Assembly: GCF_000427465.1 (NCBI RefSeq)
Contig: NZ_ATYB01000014.1
Span: 3,227,058-3,291,057 of the forward strand
Direction: 5' to 3'
Origin: Sinorhizobium arboris LMG 14919
GTDB taxonomy: Bacteria; Pseudomonadota; Alphaproteobacteria; Rhizobiales; Rhizobiaceae
DNA: 64,000 nucleotides
The position numbers and the translations under genes were made by a program. Below the pieces are notes generated by a model, which did not search any database, had not been told where the DNA came from, and saw nothing but the letters and a program-made list of their open reading frames with translations. Positions 9,719 through 20,657 of this stretch are shown here, piece after piece. How positions within the stretch are numbered: position 1 is the stretch's first letter; every line of letters begins with the position of its first letter.

Positions 9719-10600
9719 TTATCCTTTCACGGCGCCGGACATCAGTCCGCGGACGAAGTAGCGGCCGGACACGATATAGACGAGGAGCGTTGGCAGGGCG
9801 GCGAGAATCGCGCCCGCGAAGTGGACATTGTATTCCTTGACCCCGGTCGACGAGCTCACGAGATTGTTGAGCGCCACCGTCATCGGCGTCGAATAGGGTC
9901 CGGAGAACGAGGCCCCGAACAGAAAGTCGTTCCAGATGTTGGTGAACTGCCAGATGACGGAGACGACGATGATCGGCCCGGATGAAGGCAGCAATATCCG
10001 CCGGAAGATCTGGAAGAAGCTCGCGCCGTCGATCTGCGCCGCGCGCACGAGTTCGGTCGGGAAAGCCTCGTAGTAATTGCGGAAGTAGAGCGTCGTGAAG
10101 CCGATGCCGTAGACCACATGCACGAGGATCAGACCCCAGATCGAGCCGGCGATCCCGAGAATGCCGAGGATGCGCGCCATCGGGATAAGCACGATCTGGA
10201 AGGGGATGAAGCATGAGAGAAGCAGCATGCCGAAGAAGATGTTCGCGCCGGGGAAGCGCCATTTGGTCAGCACGTAGCCATTGAGCGCCCCGATGATCGT
10301 CGAGATCGCCACGGCCGGAACGACCATCAGGATCGAATTGATGAAGAAGGGGCGAAGGCCCGTCGGCTGCACGCCTATCTGCGCCGTCGACCAGGCCGAG
10401 AGCCACGGTTCGACGGTCCAGGTCTGAGGCAGGTTGAGCATGCCGCCCTGTCGGATTTCGTCCAGCGGCTTCAGGGAATTCACCACCATCACGTAGAGCG
10501 GCAGCAGCGAATAGAGCGCGAAGAGGATCAGCGCCGAATAGATCAGAGCGCGCGTCAGGCGGTTGTGCGAGATGACGTTCTCGGGACTGGGAGCGCCCAT
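9719..10600 (-). CDS. Sugar ABC transporter permease (MalG type)
   Basis: This 293-residue inner-membrane permease has six predicted hydrophobic segments. The cytoplasmic EAA loop reads YYEAFPTELVRAAQIDGASF, the coupling site for the ATPase. It ends in the usual way for the family, with FVRGLMSGAVKG. Its ATG overlaps the TGA of the other permease by one base (TGATG), so the pair is translationally coupled. With the MalF-type partner it forms the channel of a CUT1 importer. Substrate specificity cannot be assigned from the permease. Confidence 0.92.
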   Translation of the reverse strand: MGAPSPENVISHNRLTRALIYSALILFALYSLLPLYVMVVNSLKPLDEIRQGGMLNLPQTWTVEPWLSAWSTAQIGVQPTGLRPFFINSILMVVPAVAISTIIGALNGYVLTKWRFPGANIFFGMLLLSCFIPFQIVLIPMARILGILGIAGSIWGLILVHVVYGIGFTTLYFRNYYEAFPTELVRAAQIDGASFFQIFRRILLPSSGPIIVVSVIWQFTNIWNDFLFGASFSGPYSTPMTVALNNLVSSSTGVKEYNVHFAGAILAALPTLLVYIVSGRYFVRGLMSGAVKG

Positions 10601-11493
10601 CAGCGTTTTCCTCCCCGGATTTCGGAATAGAGATAGGGAACGATGATCGAGAAGATCATCACCAGCATGACGATCGCCGACGAGGCGCCGATCGCCATCT
10701 GGTTTCGGGTGAAGGTGTAGGAATACATGAACGTCGCCGGCAGCTCGGTCGCCTGCCCCGGCCCGCCGCCGGTGAGCGCGATGATCAGGTCGTAGGCCTT
10801 GATGGCGAGATGGGCAAGGACGACGAAGGCCGAAAGGAAGACCGGCCGCATCAAGGGAATGATGATCCGCCGGTAGATGGTCGGCGTGGTCGCCCCGTCG
10901 ATCTGCGCGGCCTTGATGATCTCGTTGTCGACGCCGCGGAGCCCCGCCAGGAACATCGCCATGACGAAGCCGGTCGACTGCCAGACGGCGGCGATGACGA
11001 CGCAGTAGATCGCGTAGTTGCGGTCCTTGATCCAGTTGAACGAGAAGCTCTCCCAGCCCCAGAGATGCATTGTGTTCTCAAGGCCGATGCCGGGATCGAG
11101 GAACCATTTCCATGCGGTACCGGTGACGATGAAGGAGAGCGCCATCGGATAGAGATAGATCGGCCGCAAAAAGCCCTCTGCACGGATCTTCTGGTCGAGC
11201 AGGATCGCGAGCCCGAGGCCGAGCACCGAGCAGATGGCGATGTAGAGCGTTGCGAAGATCGCCAGGTTGCTGACCGCCCGCCACCAATGCGGCAAGGCCC
11301 AGAGCCGGCTGTAATTGCTCAAGCCGACAAAATCGTAGGAGGGCAGCATGCGGCTGTTCGTCATCGACAGAAAGCCGGTATAGGCGATGAAGCCGTAGAC
11401 GAAGACCAGGACTATCAGAAAGCTGGGAGCGAGCACGAGCTTCGGCAGAAGCTCCTGCAGCCGGGCGCGGCTATCCATGTTCGTTACCACCAT
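10600..11493 (-). CDS. Sugar ABC transporter permease (MalF type)
   Basis: This 297-residue inner-membrane permease has six membrane segments and the EAA loop motif EIIKAAQIDGATTPTIYRRI. The start is uncertain. The ATG at 11493 (MVVTNMDSRARL) is preceded by GGGAGGAA at a long spacing of about 16 bases, and ATG at 11478 (MDSRARL) is an alternative. A longer reading frame to 11616 exists, but its extra residues (GPLSPQAGRG) are just translated RIME repeat. The gene follows the binding-protein gene after a 207-bp spacer filled by RIME copy 3. That spacer may allow more binding protein than permease to be made. Confidence 0.88.
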   Translation of the reverse strand: MVVTNMDSRARLQELLPKLVLAPSFLIVLVFVYGFIAYTGFLSMTNSRMLPSYDFVGLSNYSRLWALPHWWRAVSNLAIFATLYIAICSVLGLGLAILLDQKIRAEGFLRPIYLYPMALSFIVTGTAWKWFLDPGIGLENTMHLWGWESFSFNWIKDRNYAIYCVVIAAVWQSTGFVMAMFLAGLRGVDNEIIKAAQIDGATTPTIYRRIIIPLMRPVFLSAFVVLAHLAIKAYDLIIALTGGGPGQATELPATFMYSYTFTRNQMAIGASSAIVMLVMIFSIIVPYLYSEIRGGKR

Positions 11494-11523
11494 TGACGCA
11501 TTGTTTAGTTCCTCCCGCCCGAT

Positions 11524-11688
11524 TGCCCCTCTCCTCGGGTTTAACCCGAGGACTAGCCCTCTCCCCGCTTGCGGGGAGAGGGGACCGGTCGTGCCGCGCC
11601 CGCGCCCGAAGGACACGAGGGGGCACTGGAGCTTGCCGCGGGTCCCTTCGCACGCGGGGAGAAGGTGCCGGCAGGCGGATGAGGGGCA
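11524..11688. repeat. RIME-like palindromic element, copy 3
   Basis: A 165-bp element running from TGCCCCTCTC to GGATGAGGGGCA. It contains the perfect 19-bp palindrome CCTCGGGTTTAACCCGAGG, a CTCCCCGC-TT-GCGGGGAG hairpin and a second half-copy. It lies within the ABC transporter operon, between the binding-protein gene and the first permease gene. Palindromes in that position often protect the 5' binding-protein message in other bacteria; this role is inferred here. Confidence 0.85.
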
Positions 11689-11700
11689 GTGACAGCCCCC

Positions 11701-12945
11701 TTACTTCGCCGACTCGACCGCCGAGACGAGCTCCTGCACGGCCTCTTCCGAGTTGAGCTCGCCGTTGAACTGGCGCGTGACCACGTCGTAGATCGCGTTC
11801 TTGACGGCAGCCGGATTGGCATGGCCGTGAGCCATGGAGCCGAAGAGCGTACCGTTGGCATTGGCTTCCGCGAGGTCCTTGATGCCCTTCTTGCCGCAGG
11901 CGTCGAAATCGGTGTCCGGGACGTCGGTGCGGGCTGGAACGGAACCCTTGACGACGTTGAAGGCCGACTGGAACGCCGGGCTCTCGATTGCCGAGGCCAT
12001 CTGCAGCTGTGCCGGAACCTTGTCCTCCGAAACCTTGAACATCGCGAACTGGTCGGAGTTGAAGGTGACGGAACCTTGCGTCCCGGGAAAGCGCATGCAG
12101 ACAAAATCGGTACCGGGCACCTTGTTCGCCTTCAGGAACTCGCCCTTCGCCCAGTCACCCATGAACTGCAGGCCGGCCTTGTTCTCGATGACCATGGCAG
12201 AGGCGAGATTCCAGTCGCGGCCGGAGAAGTTTTCGTCCACATAGGAGCGCAACTTCGTCATGCGATCGAAGGCTTCCTTCATTTTGTCGCCGCCGAGCGC
12301 CGCCGGATCGAGGTCGATGAAAGCCTGCTTGTAGAAGTCGTTGCCCAGCGAAAGAACCACGGCGTCGAAGATCGTCGCGTCCTGCCAGGGCTGGCCGCCA
12401 TGGGCGATCGGCGTGATGCCCTGCTCCTTGAACTTGTCGAGCAGTGCGATCAGCTCCTCCCAAGTGGTCGGTTCCTTGGCGCCGGCCTTGTCGAGCGCGG
12501 CTTTGTTGATCCAGACCCAGTTGGTCGAGTGGACGTTTACCGGCGCGGCGATCCAGTGGCCGTCATATTTGGAGAATTGCTGCAGGGCATCCGGAACAAC
12601 CTTGTCCCAGCCTTCCTTGGCGGCGACCTCGTCCAGATTGCCGAGGGCGCCTTCCTTGGCCCAGTCGAGAATGTCGAAGCCGAGCATCTGCACGGCCGTC
12701 GGCGCATTGCCCGCGGTGACGCGGGCACGAAGCACGGTCATCGCTTCGGTGCCGCCGCCGCCGGCGACCGGCATGTCGGTCCAGCTGATGCCCTTGCTCT
12801 CCAGGTCCTTCTTGAGGACGTCAAGGGCCGCGGCTTCGCCGCCGGACGTCCACCAGTGCAGTACTTCCACATTCTCGGCTGCGCGCGCGGCTGTCGCCGC
12901 CAACATCAGTGCTGCAACAGCAGTCGTCGTCATGAACTTGCGCAT
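11701..12945 (-). CDS. Sugar ABC transporter substrate-binding protein (family 1, GtsA-like)
   Basis: This 414-residue periplasmic protein has a clear Sec signal peptide ([22 protein letters not shown], predicted cut before AENVEV). The mature start [20 protein letters not shown] and the [20 protein letters not shown] region resemble glucose/mannose-type binding proteins of the CUT1 family. It delivers a sugar-like ligand to the two permeases and ATPase that follow. The start has GGGAGGATA just before ATG. It follows the aldehyde dehydrogenase gene by 160 bases. The ligand is not known; GtsA-like identity is an impression from motifs, so glucose is only one possibility. Confidence 0.9.
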   Translation of the reverse strand: MRKFMTTTAVAALMLAATAARAAENVEVLHWWTSGGEAAALDVLKKDLESKGISWTDMPVAGGGGTEAMTVLRARVTAGNAPTAVQMLGFDILDWAKEGALGNLDEVAAKEGWDKVVPDALQQFSKYDGHWIAAPVNVHSTNWVWINKAALDKAGAKEPTTWEELIALLDKFKEQGITPIAHGGQPWQDATIFDAVVLSLGNDFYKQAFIDLDPAALGGDKMKEAFDRMTKLRSYVDENFSGRDWNLASAMVIENKAGLQFMGDWAKGEFLKANKVPGTDFVCMRFPGTQGSVTFNSDQFAMFKVSEDKVPAQLQMASAIESPAFQSAFNVVKGSVPARTDVPDTDFDACGKKGIKDLAEANANGTLFGSMAHGHANPAAVKNAIYDVVTRQFNGELNSEEAVQELVSAVESAK

Positions 12946-13105
12946 CGTTATCCTCCCGTTTGCAAGTTACCGAAGCGGAATCTCCTCCGCTCTTTCCTGA
13001 TGCCGCCCGGTTCCCGCGGACGGCATGGCCTGCGACGAGCATCGCCCGGCCAATTCAAGACGTTACACCCTTTCGCCGATTACGAAACCTCGCCCCTTCC
13101 TCTTC

Positions 13106-14614
13106 TCAGCGCGGCATCCACCAGTTCGTGCGCTGGCCGATATGCATGTTGAGCGTCTTCGTCTCCGTATAGTCCTCGACCGCGTGGCGGCCGAGCTCGC
13201 GGCCGAGCCCGGACTGCCGATAGCCGCCGAAAGGCAGCTCCGATGCGCCATCCATGAAGGTGTTCATCCAGACCGTGCCGGCGCGCACGCGCCGCCCGAT
13301 CGTCAGGCACGTGTCGAAGTCGCGGCTCCAGACACCCGCGGAAAGTCCGTAATCGATCGAATTGGCGATGCGGATCGCCTCCTCCGTCGTCTGAAACGTC
13401 AGGACGGAGAGAACCGGCCCGAAGACCTCCTCTCGGGCTACCGCCATTTCCGGCCGAACCGCCGACAGGATGGTCGGCGCCATGAATTGCCCCATGCCGA
13501 GATCGAGCGTGGTACCGCCATGGGCTATTCTCGCGCCTTCGTTCGATGCCGAAGAAACATAGCCGGCGATCTTTTGCAGGTGCTGCGGCGTGATGATCGC
13601 GCCGACCTGCGTTTCGGGGTCGAGCGGATCTCCGACCTTGACCTTGGCCGAGAGGCCGGCGATGCGCGCCGTCACCTCCTCGGCGATATCGCGATGCAGG
13701 ATCAGCCGCGAGCCGGCATTGCAGCATTCGCCGGCATTGAAATAGGCGCCGAAGACGGCCGCATCGATGAATTCGTCCAGATTTGCGTCCGGAAAGACGA
13801 TCTGCGGGTTCTTGCCGCCCAGTTCCAGCGAGACCTTCTTCAGGGTCTGCGCGGCGTTTGCCATCGTCAGGCGGCCTATTCCGGTCGATCCGGTGAAGGA
13901 GACCATGTCGACATGCGGGTGAGTGGTGAGCGCCGCGCCGGCCTCGGGCCCCGTGCCGACGATGATGTTCACGGCCCCCTTGGGCACGCCGGCCGCTTCC
14001 AGTATTTCGCCGAGAACCAGCGTCGAGGCCGAGGTGAGTTCCGAGGGCTTCACCACGGTCGTGCAGCCTGCGGCAAGCGCAAAGGGCAACTTCTGGCTGA
14101 CAATCAGGAAAGGGAAGTTCCAGGGCGTGATGATCGATACCACGCCGATCGGCTCTCGCAGCACGACACCGAGCGTACCCTCCCCGAGCGTGTTGTAGCT
14201 TTCGCCGGAGAGCTCGCGGGCAAGTGCTGCCGCATAGCGCCAGATGTCGGCGGCACCCGCCAACTCGCCCTTCGCCTGGGTGATCGGCTTGCCCGACTCG
14301 ACCGAGTCGAGGAAAGCCAGTTCATCCGCGCGCGCGGCAATCATGTCGGCGGCCCTGAGCAGGATCAACGACCGCTCCGAGGCGGTCATGCGCGGCCAGG
14401 GGCCTTCGTCGAAGGCGCGTCGCGCGGCGGCGATCGCGCGTTCGGCATCCGTTTTCGTCGCCGCCTGGTAGCGGCTGACGACGACGCCGTGACCCGGCGC
14501 CAGGCGCTCGATCGTGCGGCCCTCGGCGCCATCCACCCATTGGCCGTCGATCAGCATCCGGAATTCGCGGGTCTCGTAGTCGCCGAGCGCCTTCGGCCTC
14601 ACCAGCACCGTCAT
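13106..14614 (-). CDS. NAD(P)-dependent aldehyde dehydrogenase
   Basis: This 502-residue member of the aldehyde dehydrogenase superfamily has the cofactor region ITPWNFPFLIVSQKLPFALA and FTGSTGIG, the general-base glutamate in LELGGKNP and the nucleophilic cysteine in FNAGECCNAGSR. It oxidises an aldehyde to a carboxylic acid in the cytoplasm. GGGAG seven bases before ATG at 14614 favours that start over the ATG six bases upstream, which lies too close to the ribosome site. The start overlaps the enoyl-CoA hydratase stop (TGATG). The product acid could be the substrate of the co-transcribed CoA-transferase. Confidence 0.9.
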   Translation of the reverse strand: MTVLVRPKALGDYETREFRMLIDGQWVDGAEGRTIERLAPGHGVVVSRYQAATKTDAERAIAAARRAFDEGPWPRMTASERSLILLRAADMIAARADELAFLDSVESGKPITQAKGELAGAADIWRYAAALARELSGESYNTLGEGTLGVVLREPIGVVSIITPWNFPFLIVSQKLPFALAAGCTTVVKPSELTSASTLVLGEILEAAGVPKGAVNIIVGTGPEAGAALTTHPHVDMVSFTGSTGIGRLTMANAAQTLKKVSLELGGKNPQIVFPDANLDEFIDAAVFGAYFNAGECCNAGSRLILHRDIAEEVTARIAGLSAKVKVGDPLDPETQVGAIITPQHLQKIAGYVSSASNEGARIAHGGTTLDLGMGQFMAPTILSAVRPEMAVAREEVFGPVLSVLTFQTTEEAIRIANSIDYGLSAGVWSRDFDTCLTIGRRVRAGTVWMNTFMDGASELPFGGYRQSGLGRELGRHAVEDYTETKTLNMHIGQRTNWWMPR

Positions 14615-15393
14615 CACCATTCTCCCTTGAAGCGGGCTTCACGCTTTTCGCTGAAGGCGGCGACGCCTTCCTTGAGGTCGCCGGTCTTTGCGACGAGGAT
14701 CGATCCCAGCGCTTCCACCGCCGCGCCCTTGTCCTCGCCGCTCGCAGAGGCGATCATCAGTTTCGATATTTCGAGCGCCGCCGGTCCGCGGGCGGCGACT
14801 CGCGCGGCATAGTCGCGCGCAGCCGCCATCACCGCTCCGGTTTCGACGACCGCGTCGACGAGCCCTTCGCTCCTGGCATCCGCCGCCGAGAACATCTCGC
14901 CGCCGAGAACCATGCGGCGAACGATCTGCGCGCCGAAGCGCGCGACCAGGCGCTGCGTGCCCGACCAGCCGGGGACCATCCCCAGGCTTGTCTCCGGAAG
15001 ACCGATCTTCACCTGTTTTTCGGCCAGACGGATATCCGCCGCCGCCGCGAGCTCCAGACCGCCACCGAGCGCGTGGCCGTTGAGTGCCGCGATCACCGGC
15101 ATGCGCAGCGTGGCGAGCCGCTCGAAAATGCGGTGGCCGAAACGCACCCAGTCATGACCAAAGGCGGCCGGCGCCATGCCGCCCCAGGCCTTGATATCGC
15201 CGCCGGCCGAAAAGGCCTTGCCCTCGCCGGTCAGGATGAGGACACGCACCTCGCGTTTCGCCTCGACGGCATCGCAGGCCGCGCCAAGCGCCTTCAGCAT
15301 GTCGATGTCGAGAGCATTGAGCTTTTCCGGCCGCGCAACGGTCATAATCGCGATCTGGTCGTCGAAATCGATGCGGATGCGTTCCTCAGACAT
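14614..15393 (-). CDS. Enoyl-CoA hydratase/isomerase (crotonase) family protein
   Basis: This 259-residue crotonase-fold enzyme has an oxyanion-hole segment GEGKAFSAGGDIKAWGG (about residues 56-72) and the second conserved block AALNGHALGGGLELAAAADIR. The family acts on acyl-CoA thioesters by hydration, isomerisation or C-C cleavage. It overlaps the CoA-transferase upstream by eight bases and the aldehyde dehydrogenase downstream by about one. It is thus locked into the same message, and its substrate is probably the CoA ester made by that transferase. The precise reaction cannot be told from sequence. Confidence 0.88.
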   Translation of the reverse strand: MSEERIRIDFDDQIAIMTVARPEKLNALDIDMLKALGAACDAVEAKREVRVLILTGEGKAFSAGGDIKAWGGMAPAAFGHDWVRFGHRIFERLATLRMPVIAALNGHALGGGLELAAAADIRLAEKQVKIGLPETSLGMVPGWSGTQRLVARFGAQIVRRMVLGGEMFSAADARSEGLVDAVVETGAVMAAARDYAARVAARGPAALEISKLMIASASGEDKGAAVEALGSILVAKTGDLKEGVAAFSEKREARFKGEW

Positions 15394-17010
15394 CGGCGCC
15401 TCCCGTGAGCCGGCGCGGAGCCTTGGCGGGCAGCTTCAGACCGATCGACTTCTCGCCGAACAGTGCCGCATCCATCGTCTTCAGCTCCTCGGAGACGATC
15501 AGCGGAAAGTCCGACTGACCGAGGACATGCGTTTCGAGGTCGACGCCGGGGGCGATTTCAGTGAGCACGACGCCCTCCGGCGTCAGTTTCATGACGCAGC
15601 GCTCGGTGACGTAGGTAATGTCCTGCCCCTGTTCGACGGCCCGGCGGCCGGAGAAGGTGACGTGTTCGACTTCGCGGACGAGCTTCTTCAGCTTGCCTTC
15701 CTTCTCGATGATCAGCCGGCCATCGGCGACCGCCAGCTTCGCGCCCGCATTGAACATGCCGGAGAAGACTATCTTCTTCGCCCTTGCGGTTATGTCGACG
15801 AAGCCGCCCGCCCCCGCCGTCACATGTGGGCGGAAGCTGAGCTTCGAGACGTTGACGGAGCCGGTGCGGTCGATTTCGAGGAAGGAGAGCAGCGAGGCAT
15901 CGAAGCCTGCACCCTGGAAATAGGTGAACTGGTACGGAGACGGCATGAAGGCGTCCGCATTCGAGGCGCAGCCGAAGGCGAAATCGAGGAGCGGCACACC
16001 GCCGACGGCACCCTGCTCGATGACCCAGGTCACTGCGCCGTGCAGACCCTCTTCGATGAGGATGCGCGGTACGTTGGCGGAAATGCCGAAACCGAGATTG
16101 ACCGCACTGCCCGCCTCGAGCTCCTGGGCGACGCGGCGCGCGATCACCTTCTGGACATTGAATTCCGGCAGTCGGAAACTGTCGAGCGGTCGGAAAATCT
16201 CGCCGGAAATGGCGGGATCGTAGAGCGTCTGCGTCGTCTGCTTCTGATCGGTGTCCACGACGACATAATCGACCAGGACGCCGGGCACGCGCACATCATG
16301 GGGTTTCAACGAGCCTTCCTTGGCTATCCGTTTCACCTGGGCGATGACGATGCCGCCATTGTTGCGGGCCGCAAGCGCCTGGTCGAGGCCGCCGAGATAG
16401 GCGCCCTCGTGTTCATAGGTGAGATTGCCGCGCTCATCGGCTGTCGTCGCACGGATGATCGCCACCTCAGGCGCGATCGCCTTGAAATAGAGCCAGTCCT
16501 CGCCCTCGAAGGAGATCTTCTTCACGACCGGTTCGGCGGCGGCGGACGCATTCATCGCGCAGCCTTCGCGCGACGGGTCGACAAAGGTGTCGAGCCCGAC
16601 CTTTGTCATCACGCCCGGACGCTTGGCCGCCGCCTCGCGATGCATGTCGAAGAGAATGCCGGAGGGAATATTATAGGCCGCCACCTCGTTCGCTCCGATC
16701 ATCTGCCAGATCAGCGGCGGCTCGGCGCTCGACGGTCCTGAAGGATAGGAGCCGCCGACGATCTTCTTCAGAAGACCCTTCCGGGCGATGTAGTCGACTC
16801 CCTTGATGCCGCTCATGTCGCCGGCGGCGATCGGATGCAGTGTCGTCAGATCGCGCGGATGGCCGGTCGCCTCAAAGTGTTCGCCGATCGCCTTCAGCAT
16901 CAGGTCCGGACAACCGAGACCGCTGGAGGACGAGACCGAGACGACCGCTCCGTCCGGAATCAGGCCGGCCGCTTCAGCCGGGGAAACATGCTTGGTCGTC
17001 GTCATGCGCA

Positions 17011-17011
<1 letters not shown>
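15386..17011 (-). CDS. Fused acyl-CoA:acetate/3-ketoacid CoA-transferase (YdiF/PCT type)
   Basis: This protein of about 541 residues is a family I CoA-transferase with the alpha and beta halves fused. The N-terminal half begins with ISPAEAAGLIPDGAVV-like sequence and SSSGLGCPDLMLKAIGEHF. The C-terminal half has VTWVIEQGAVGGVP, which carries the glutamate that forms the CoA thioester intermediate. It moves CoA from acetyl- or another acyl-CoA to a carboxylic acid. The ATG at 17011 overlaps the preceding gene's TGA (TGATG) and has GGGA six bases ahead. A GTG three bases upstream and an ATG at 17005 are alternatives. Finding such an enzyme inside a sugar-transport operon is unusual. Confidence 0.88.
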
Positions 17012-19052
<2,041 letters not shown>

Positions 19053-19095
19053 GAACATCCTCCCGTCCGGTTTTCACCTCTTGCATTCTTCTTAA

Positions 19096-19109
19096 TTGGA
19101 ACGTTCCAA
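19096..19109. promoter_or_regulatory. LacI-type operator palindrome
   Basis: TTGGAACGTTCCAA is a perfect 14-bp palindrome with a central CG, the typical form of LacI/GalR-family operators. It lies 44 bp upstream of the LacI gene start, in the divergent region shared with the DUF993 gene. I saw no second copy of GGAACGTTCC in the window. Confidence 0.7.
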
Positions 19110-19294
19110 CCTCGTCAAGGGGCTTCCGTCAACTTTTTTGCGCGACTTTGCATGTTGACCTGCGCCTCATACGACTGGAATCTTCCTCCTAACCAGCTGA
19201 TATCACTAGCCCAAGAGGATTACGTCCATTCGGAAAGGCAGCTAATCCAATAGGTGAGTATCCTTGTCACCCAGGAGGAAAATTGCTTTTCGCC

Positions 19295-19323
19295 TTGATA
19301 TTTGGATCGGTCTAAATTATTCG
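19295..19323 (+). promoter_or_regulatory. Possible promoter for the DUF993 gene
   Basis: TTGATA and TATTCG are separated by 17 bases, resembling a weak sigma-70 promoter. Transcription from it would begin just ahead of the preferred DUF993 start at 19354. It is a weak match judged by eye. Confidence 0.25.
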
Positions 19324-19353
19324 ATGGGCGAACCAGAGGAGGATTCAAAGCCG

Positions 19354-20523
19354 ATGACCCGCATTTTTCTGCCGCACCGCGACGGTTCGCTCGAAGAATA
19401 CCGGCTTCGGGGAGCACCCATCGTCCGGCCCAGCGCGCCCCCAACTTTCAATCGCATCGCCTATGCGGCTGCCCATGTCGTTTCCGATCCGGTTCGCGAC
19501 GGCGACCCTTGGGGAAATCCGGCGATCGACTGGGAGGCGACGATGGCCTTCCGCCATCACCTTTGGGGGCTGGGTTTCAGGATCGCCGAAGCGATGGACA
19601 CCGCTCAGCGCGGCATGGGGCTTACATGGCCGGCGGCGCAGGAACTGATCCGGCGCTCGCTCCGCGAGGCGCGAAGCGTTTCCGGCGCGGATATCGCCTG
19701 CGGTGCAGGCACGGACCATCTTCCGCCCACCGAAGCGCGCTCCATCGACGACGTCGTTGCCGCCTATGAAGAGCAGATCGGTTTCGTCGAGGCCGAAGGC
19801 GGTCGCGCGATCATGATGGCCAGCCGGGCGCTTGCCCGCGTGGCACGTTCCCCCGACGACTACCGGCGCGTCTATGGCCGCATCCTGTCCCAGACCAGGG
19901 ACAAGGTCGTGCTTCACTGGCTGGGCGACATGTTCGACCCACAGCTTAAGGGCTATTGGGGTTCGGAGAACTTCTCCCAAGCGCTGGAGACCGTGCTGGC
20001 CATCATCGGCGAGAACAGCGCCAAGATCGAAGGCATCAAGATTTCCCTGCTCGACAACGCCAAGGAACTGGCGCTTCGCAGCCGCTTGCCGGAAAACGTG
20101 CTCTGCTTCACTGGCGACGACTTCAACTATGCGGAACTGATCGAGGGCGATGGCGAGAAATACAGCCACGCACTGCTTGGCATCTTCGATGCCGTCGCGC
20201 CATCGGCATCGAAGGCGCTCGCGGCCCTAGCCGGGGGCGATCTTGCGACCTTTCGCGGCGTCATCGAGCCGACCGTGCCGCTCTCGCGCAAGATCTTCGA
20301 AGCGCCGACGCAATACTACAAGGCCGGCGTCGTCTTCCTGGCCTGGCTGAATGGCCATCAGCGGCATTTCACCCTGCCGGCCGGCCTGCAATCGGCCCGC
20401 GGATTGCTCCATTATGCCGAGATCTTCCGCCTGGCGGATCAGGCCAATGTGCTCGACAAGCCGGAACTCGCGGCGGCACGCATGCGCAATCTGCTGTCCG
20501 TCCTGGGGGTGGAGCAGGCGTAG
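19354..20523 (+). CDS. DUF993 family protein (DHDPS/aldolase-like TIM barrel)
   Basis: This 389-residue protein starts MTRIFLPHRDGSLEEYRLRG, the usual N-terminus of the DUF993 family. The barrel contains segments such as DPVRDGDPWGNPAIDWEATM, GADIACGAGTDHLP and KVVLHWLGDMFDPQLKGYW. The family is related in sequence to dihydrodipicolinate synthase-type aldolases and is often found with sugar transport and Gfo/Idh/MocA genes; no reaction is established that I know of. GAGGAGG eleven bases upstream selects this ATG; the frame also extends to 19264. It is divergent from the LacI gene and shares its operator region, so it is probably a member of the same regulon and pathway. Confidence 0.82.
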   Translation: MTRIFLPHRDGSLEEYRLRGAPIVRPSAPPTFNRIAYAAAHVVSDPVRDGDPWGNPAIDWEATMAFRHHLWGLGFRIAEAMDTAQRGMGLTWPAAQELIRRSLREARSVSGADIACGAGTDHLPPTEARSIDDVVAAYEEQIGFVEAEGGRAIMMASRALARVARSPDDYRRVYGRILSQTRDKVVLHWLGDMFDPQLKGYWGSENFSQALETVLAIIGENSAKIEGIKISLLDNAKELALRSRLPENVLCFTGDDFNYAELIEGDGEKYSHALLGIFDAVAPSASKALAALAGGDLATFRGVIEPTVPLSRKIFEAPTQYYKAGVVFLAWLNGHQRHFTLPAGLQSARGLLHYAEIFRLADQANVLDKPELAAARMRNLLSVLGVEQA

Positions 20524-20556
20524 ATCTCGCCTGATCGCGTCCTCATTTGGGCCGAT

Positions 20557-20641
20557 TGTGCCCTTCATCCCGTTGCCGCGACCTTCTCCCCGCTCGCGGG
20601 GAGAAGGCTAGTCCTCGGGTTAAACCCGAGGAGAGTGGCAA
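20557..20641. repeat. RIME-like palindromic element, copy 4
   Basis: An 85-bp element with CTCCCCGCTCGCGGGGAG followed by the palindrome CCTCGGGTTAAACCCGAGG, the same inner module as in copy 3. It lies between the convergent DUF993 and oligopeptidase genes, ending 16 bases past the oligopeptidase stop codon. It may act as a bidirectional terminator. Confidence 0.85.
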
Positions 20642-20657
20642 TTTTCGCGACGCAAAC

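Larger units (their letters stand above)
19053..19353. other. Divergent promoter region between LacI regulator and DUF993 gene
   Basis: A 301-bp non-coding stretch between two divergent genes. It holds the palindrome TTGGAACGTTCCAA (19096-19109), a possible TTGATA/TATTCG promoter toward the DUF993 gene (19295-19323) and AGAGGAGGA just before 19354. An extra AGGAGG at 19273 precedes only a ten-codon frame. No gene was recognised in it. Confidence 0.7.

Noticed and set aside
11689..14812. Two long plus-strand frames (487 and 595 codons)
   Set aside because: Both lie opposite the well-supported binding-protein and aldehyde dehydrogenase genes and translate to Arg/Asp-rich sequence without domains.
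19273..19321. AGGAGG followed by a ten-codon frame (LLFALIFGSV)
   Set aside because: A possible leader peptide, but it starts at TTG, has no regulatory hairpin and no telltale codon run. Too little to call.
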